From positions 75,468,020-75,532,019 of the forward strand of contig JAWZYU010000008.1 of assembly GCA_038380435.1 (NCBI GenBank): a DNA stretch of 64,000 nucleotides, in the 5' to 3' direction. The position numbers and the translations under genes are program-made. The notes under the pieces were generated by a model. That model was given only the letters and a program-made list of their open reading frames with translations, did no database searches and was not told where the DNA came from. Source of the DNA: Ryuthela nishihirai (lineage: Eukaryota; Arthropoda; Arachnida; Araneae; Heptathelidae). Shown here piece after piece: positions 59,230 through 64,000 of the stretch (positions are counted from its first letter, which is position 1; each line of letters starts with the position of its first letter).

Positions 59230-59754
59230 TACAGCAGCAATATTATTATATATAAATATTTTAAATATATATTTTTTAATGCATATATAATAAACAACAT
59301 GGATGCCTTTGCTGCCCCTGTGTTGTTGCACCCTGGGTGATTGCCTTTTTCACCCATCTCTTGTGCTGGCTCTGTATGTGTGATGAATGAAATGGGTGGA
59401 ATATTTCCTATAAGAATGTATTTAACTAGTAGCTGCCACAGACTGGTCACTATGATTAATTTTTTATCTTATAAAACATTAAATTTTAATGATTTTTTTT
59501 CATTTTGCAAAATACAATGAACATTTTATACTATTATTTCAAATAAAATAATTATTTTTATTTGGGCAAACTTTTATTATGTATTGTATACAAATTGGCA
59601 ATTTACTGTATTGAACAGGATGCTTTTACAATTTTGCTATAGGCATAATTCACTAAAAGATTAATAAAACCTTTAGTAATATATTTTTTTGGTTATAAAT
59701 AGATGAATGAAATAATTATTGCAAAATGTTATATATAATACAAATAATGATAAT

Positions 59755-59929
59755 ATCCCCTCAAGCAGCTGCTTGTCATAGAGGTCTGACAGGAGCCTGT
59801 CAATTTATATGCCACAGTAGAAGGTCTGAGAGGATGGCAGAAAGATGAGCTCAGCAGAACCACGCCCAGAAGACTGGACTGCGACCTGAATGCTCAGAAG
59901 ACTGCCTTAGACCACTCAGCCATCCTGAC
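59755..59929 (-). mobile_element. SINE-B body joined to a different tRNA head
   Basis: Minus-strand copy. The 3' body is SINE-B, but the head begins GTCAGGATGGCTGAGTGGTC, which resembles a tRNA-Leu 5' half and not the head of the other copies. The B box is damaged. Confidence 0.75.
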
Positions 59930-60536
59930 TTGCAAAGAGGGGAGGGAAGACCACTAACTGTGGTGGCAACAGTGTAAGTAAGAGTTGTCCCACATCAGGT
60001 TTTCAACACAATAGGAGGATAGTGAACCTGACATTAGTATACTGACATGCTATAACACTGACACATTGTTTTCTCACAGGAAAGACACAAAGAACCTTCT
60101 CCTCAGCATTCAGTTTTAAAACTTTGTGTAGTGTGCATGCTTTTTTTTATTTACTGTACTAATTTCTATTTTATAAACTTAAAATTTTAATTTGTACTCC
60201 TAATCTTAGGTTCTTACTTAATAGGAGTTCCAGTTATGGAATTCAACATACAAAAATTCCAGATTTTAAATTATAATATGCAGAACAGAAGCAACAAATT
60301 TTACATAATTTATTTTTTAAAAACCTTATCATTTGAACCCTGATTATTGAAATTTTTGTCGAAAAAGTTTTCTTGTTTTCCCCATGGAAAAGTAAAATAT
60401 AATGAATGTGAAAAGTATTCACATTTTTTGCTTTATGAGTAATCAGCAAAACTGCTTGATATGTTGCAATTCATTATATAGTGTTCTTTTCAAATAACAA
60501 AAAAAAATATTAAATGAACAATTGACTGAATCTTAC
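59930..60536. other. Intronic sequence before the 60537 exon
   Basis: No recognised feature beyond the donor site of the adjacent exon. Confidence 0.5.
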
Positions 60537-60611
60537 CAGTTCTTCATCATTGAGAGACTGTCGTGGAACTGCTGAAGTAAGCCCTGCATTTCTTTTTGTT
60601 GCTGCCATGGT
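60537..60611 (-). CDS. unc-13: unc-13 exon (segment just N-terminal to the C1 domain)
   Basis: Seen: on the minus strand an acceptor ending TTTTAG is followed by 75 bp (25 codons, phase 0 at both ends) and a GTAAGA donor. It reads TMAATKRNAGLTSAVPRQSL then NDEEL. Known: this segment directly precedes the C1 domain in Munc13/Unc-13, a presynaptic active-zone protein that opens syntaxin and primes synaptic vesicles. The next exon (53424-53205) starts in phase 0 with KTHVYKK, so the join gives the family wording NDEEL-KTHVYKK with nothing missing. The ATG inside is not a start codon here, because the preceding acceptor shows that the frame enters from an upstream exon outside the window. Residue-level conservation makes the assignment very secure. 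Confidence 0.95.
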
Positions 60612-61197
60612 CTAAAATTTAATTAAAAGGTTAGTTCATATTTTAACCAAATATATTCATAAACATATACTTTAATACATACACTGTACTGTGTACTTTG
60701 TGATGCATTAAAATAATGGTAAATTGAACCCAAAGCTTTAATACAAAAAGTAACTCTGCACTATTAAGCTGTAGTTCTGCACTCCTCAGAGTATTTTATA
60801 CGTTTCAGAGTTAGTGGCATTCAGTTTGTGCCTAGTAGTGAAGGAGAAAGTTAATATCTTCTTGCATTAGCTATGTTCAGGGTTTGTGTTGATGTTTGAA
60901 TCTTTTTTGAGAGTAACTATGTAAAGCCAACCATACTTATAAAAGTTTAATTTTTCTTTGAAAATGAGTGTGGTGCAGTTTATTTTCTTTTTCCTAACTG
61001 AACTACTTAGATATCACATTATAGACAAAAAAAGAGACACCATAAAAATAAAGACCAATGGACTCTCTACTGAATGAGCTAATCTTTATCTCTTTCTATA
61101 TCAAAAGTAAATAAATCTGGATGAAGTATAGAACCAAATCTGTGAAGAATGCACTGGTTGATAATATGAGTACTTTCAGTTCCTCAAATATGTAATG

Positions 61198-61581
61198 GGT
61201 TGGGTTGTTTTACCTCTGAGCGGCACTTTTTTGCACACCGTGGGCTAAATGGCCAGGTCACAAGGACCCCGAAGGCTCAGAGAAGGTTGGGGGAGGGGAC
61301 CCACTGGAACAGTGTTGGGAGACAGATGGTAGCCTCCCGTCAAGGCCATCCAGCGTGTTCTTTAATGTGCACAGGGTATGGCTCTCCCGCACACGGGGCC
61401 ACGGCTTAACGTCCCATCCGACGGACGGCGGCCTTTCCAAGCCCATCGGTGTCCTCTACTGACTGTGGACAAGGCGGGGAATTTTGCGGAGATAAATCTC
61501 AACGCTGACCCAGCTGGGACTCGAACCTGGGAACTACAGATTACAAGCCTGGCACGCTACCGACTGAGCCACCCCCGCCCC
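61198..61581 (-). mobile_element. SINE-A copy, near full length
   Basis: Very close to the family consensus. Perfect 13-bp target duplication CAAATATGTAATG at 61185-61197 and 61582-61594. Confidence 0.95.
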
Positions 61582-62488
61582 CAAATATGTAATGATTATG
61601 GCATTAGTGTATACATTTTTTTACAAATTATACAATACAAAGACATAAAAAAATTACTTGTTTTAGTGTGTTATTAGTACCCTTTCTGAAATTTATTTCC
61701 CATTTTAGTGATATTTTGCCTTTCTTTAGGAGAATTAAGTTATCTTTTGTATTAAAAAATAATAAATAGATTTAAGATATACTTTACATTCATATATATA
61801 TATACACAATATATTCACTTTCTCTAGAAGTTACTTAACCTAATAGTTGCATGGTGGTCTTTAAGTCAGCCCTTGTGCATTTTTGTTAGTCACACACAAA
61901 TAGTCTGGTATCTGCATTTATATAATTGGTTTTTAATGATACATAGATAAAAAAAAAAAATTTTCAATTGAATGACATATTTTGCTCTGGCAGTGCAAAA
62001 GGCCATAGTTTGACTACTGACTGCAATTATTTCTCTTTTAACAGATAAATGAAAAAAAATTCTTTTTTTGGTTGATTTGTACTAAGAAAGTATTATTATT
62101 TGCATTTTCTGAATACATTATTTTGAATTTAGTCTGTTATAGGGTGCTAAACAGGCATCTACCTGGATTTAGCTGCCAGAAGAGATGTGGAACTGGCAGT
62201 GGAGATGTTACAGCTGATCTGGCAGCAGGATCTGATAAGTCACTGCTCCTGATACCAGCATGCCCAGACACTCAACAGAAAAGGATGGTAGAAATGGTAG
62301 CCAAAAGATAGAGTTGCTGGTGAATCTTGGAAAGAACAGAGTAAGGATAAAGTCTCACCAAGATCAAAGCATGTAACAAGCTATGAGAGTCAGTGTAAAG
62401 CATATACTAATGATGATGGTTAACTGAAATAAAGTCCAGGGCAAAACTGATAGAATGCAATTCTACAGTGTAGATGGACAGCCTAGTG
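61582..62488. other. Intronic sequence upstream of the hAT element
   Basis: A less AT-rich patch at 62130-62420 carries a 79-codon plus frame (62072-62311, with CQKRCGTGSGDVTADLAAG) that I cannot identify. It may be a fragment of an unrecognised repeat. Confidence 0.4.
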
Positions 62489-63887
62489 CAGGCATGGCCA
62501 ACTGTTTTTGCCCCCGGGCCGGATTGGAAAAAAAAAATATTTTCACGGGCCGGATTGGAAAAAAAATATTTTCACGGGCCGGACGAAATATTAAAATTGA
62601 AAAATGTTAAGCAAAACACTTATTTCTTTAAGTAAACAAAATTTTATTATGAAATTTGTTTATGAATAATTGTAAGTAAATCAATACAACAAATTAACAT
62701 AATAACTAATGCGACGTGTTGAGGCGGTTTGCATCGCTTATTATTTTTTTAATATCTGGTTCTATACTTGTAGTAGCTATTCTTAACACAGCCTCCAAAT
62801 GTAAATCATTCAATCTTGATCTTGTTGTACTTTTATTTAGATTCATTAAAGAAAAGGTTTGTTCACAAATATAAGTTGAGCTAAAGATTACTAAATACGT
62901 CTTGGCAAGTTTTTTTAAATTTCCATATTTTTCATTATTCAATTGCTTATAAAAATTACACAAATTTTCTTGCTCTTCTCGATATTTCTCATGTAATAAT
63001 TCATCACATTGTAAATTAATTATTTCTAATTGTATATCAACAGGAACGTCATCAACTTGTACAGAAAATGGATTTCGGATAATAGATAAAATTTTATCAA
63101 TTTTTTTGAAGCAATCGAATCTCTGCTCGAAATCTGTCATTAGTGCAAGGATGTTTTTATTAAATGTTTTAAACTTTTAAAATATTTAAAGATATGGTCT
63201 GTAACGTTGGAAAATGATCAAATTTACATTCAGCCAGAATTGTAGAAAAAAGGCTAAGCTTCATTTTAAAAGCTCTTAATTTCTGTATTAAATCATGAAC
63301 AAATAAATTTTTTCCTTGTATACATGTGTTAAATTCGTTCAAATGTGTGAGAATATCCAAAGAAAATGCTAAATCACAAATCCAATTTGGATCTAATAAT
63401 TCAGGAAAAGCCTCATTTTCTTTAAGCATTAAAAATATTTTTATTTCCTCTTGAAGGTCCCACACACGTCTTAAAACTTTTCCCAAACTTAACCAACGGA
63501 TTTTATTGTGTTATAGTACATCTAAATGACTGGTATTTAGTTCTTCAAGGAGATCAATAAATTGCCTGTGATTTAATCCTTTTGATCGTAGGAAATTCAC
63601 TAATTTCACAACTACATTTGTAACATGATCGATTTTTAAAATATTTTTGCACTATGCAAAAATATTTTACTCGCCTGCTGGCAACGTCGCTTGAACATCG
63701 AGTGCAGATGAGTATAAAAGTTTTAATTCTTTATAAAGGAATCTTTTTTAAAAAATATAGAAGTATCGAGAATTCATTCGATTAATTACTAGAAGTTAAA
63801 TGTTAATATTGAAAAATTGTTCGCGGGCCACATAAATTCATTACGCGGGCCGGATCCGGCCCGCGGGCCGTATGTTGGCCATGCCTG
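62489..63887 (-). mobile_element. hAT element (GTF2IRD2-like transposase), internally deleted
   Basis: 1399 bp with inverted termini CAGGCATGGCCAAC and 8-bp target duplication GCCTAGTG / GTCTAGTG (62481-62488, 63888-63895), as expected for hAT. The minus strand encodes only the C-terminal half of the transposase. From about 63640 it reads KGLNHRQFIDLLEELN and KIRWLSLGKVLRRVWDL, with a stop between them. The hAT dimerisation end follows (62706-63140, VIFSSTYICEQTFSLMNLNK and RSRLNDLHLEAVLRIA). The N-terminal zinc finger and most of the catalytic region are missing. The subterminal DNA is GC-rich (CGGGCCGGAT repeats). Confidence 0.9.
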
Positions 63888-63967
63888 GTCTAGTGGGATC
63901 TGGTCTGGTATAATTACATCATAGCAGATCATGGCTAATTAAACTGATTCCCAGAATTCAAGCCATC

Positions 63968-64000
63968 TTTGAGTTGGGCTGCACTTTTTTTTGCACACAA
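63968..64000 (-). mobile_element. Start of a further SINE-A copy cut by the window edge
   Basis: GAGTTGGGCTGCACTTTTTT then TTGCACACAA resembles the diverged tail end of SINE-A; the rest lies beyond the window. Confidence 0.5.

Larger units (their letters stand above)
60612..64000 (-). other. unc-13: Upstream unc-13 intron (partial)
   Basis: Begins with the acceptor TTTTAG before the 60611 exon. No further unc-13 exon is recognised up to the window end. It holds one SINE (61198-61581) and a hAT element (62489-63887). Confidence 0.7.

Noticed and set aside
57886..59331. A working ALDH gene
   Set aside because: In-frame stops after the active-site segment and at least three frameshifts, intron-free structure and an A-run indicate a processed pseudogene.

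Overview
The window is eukaryotic, AT-rich and repeat-dense. It appears to lie entirely inside one long-intron gene on the minus strand: unc-13 (Munc13 family), the presynaptic vesicle-priming factor. Five short exons can be read with correct splice sites and matching phases. In transcription order they are 60537-60611, 53205-53424 (the whole C1 diacylglycerol-binding domain), 41981-42101, 26985-27091 and 26767-26873. The first four join without a gap into conserved Munc13 sequence. The C1 wording and the repeat content suggest an arthropod, and the very long introns fit a large-genome lineage such as a chelicerate; that placement is inference.

The most interesting feature is the last exon pair. 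Both exons are 107 bp, lie 111 bp apart, have the same entry and exit phases, and end in the same 12 residues ([12 protein letters not shown]) written with mostly different synonymous codons. Their first two thirds differ, basic in one and strongly acidic in the other. Using both or neither would break the frame, so they look like mutually exclusive exons that swap the linker between the C1 and C2B domains. The C2B exon was not found downstream, so the next intron is at least 26.7 kb.

The rest is intronic mobile DNA. Region 1-26.7 kb holds a three-layer nest (mariner remnant, SINE, SINE), many tRNA-derived SINEs, a solo-LTR-like repeat, a second mariner relic, an RTE-like LINE and a Tc1 element. 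Region 27-42 kb holds a run of Tc1/mariner-superfamily elements, some with long terminal inverted repeats, and a second LTR-like repeat. Region 42-53 kb holds SINEs, two related degenerate coding blocks of unknown identity, and a tail-to-tail pair of LINE copies. Region 53-64 kb holds a solo LTR whose pre-insertion site is preserved in a neighbouring repeat, a processed ALDH1-type pseudogene and an internally deleted hAT element.

The gene and its insertions are linked by orientation. Of 16 recognisable copies of the main SINE family, 14 lie in the sense direction of unc-13. All mobile-element proteins seen here are interrupted by stops or frameshifts, so no autonomous element is expected from this window.
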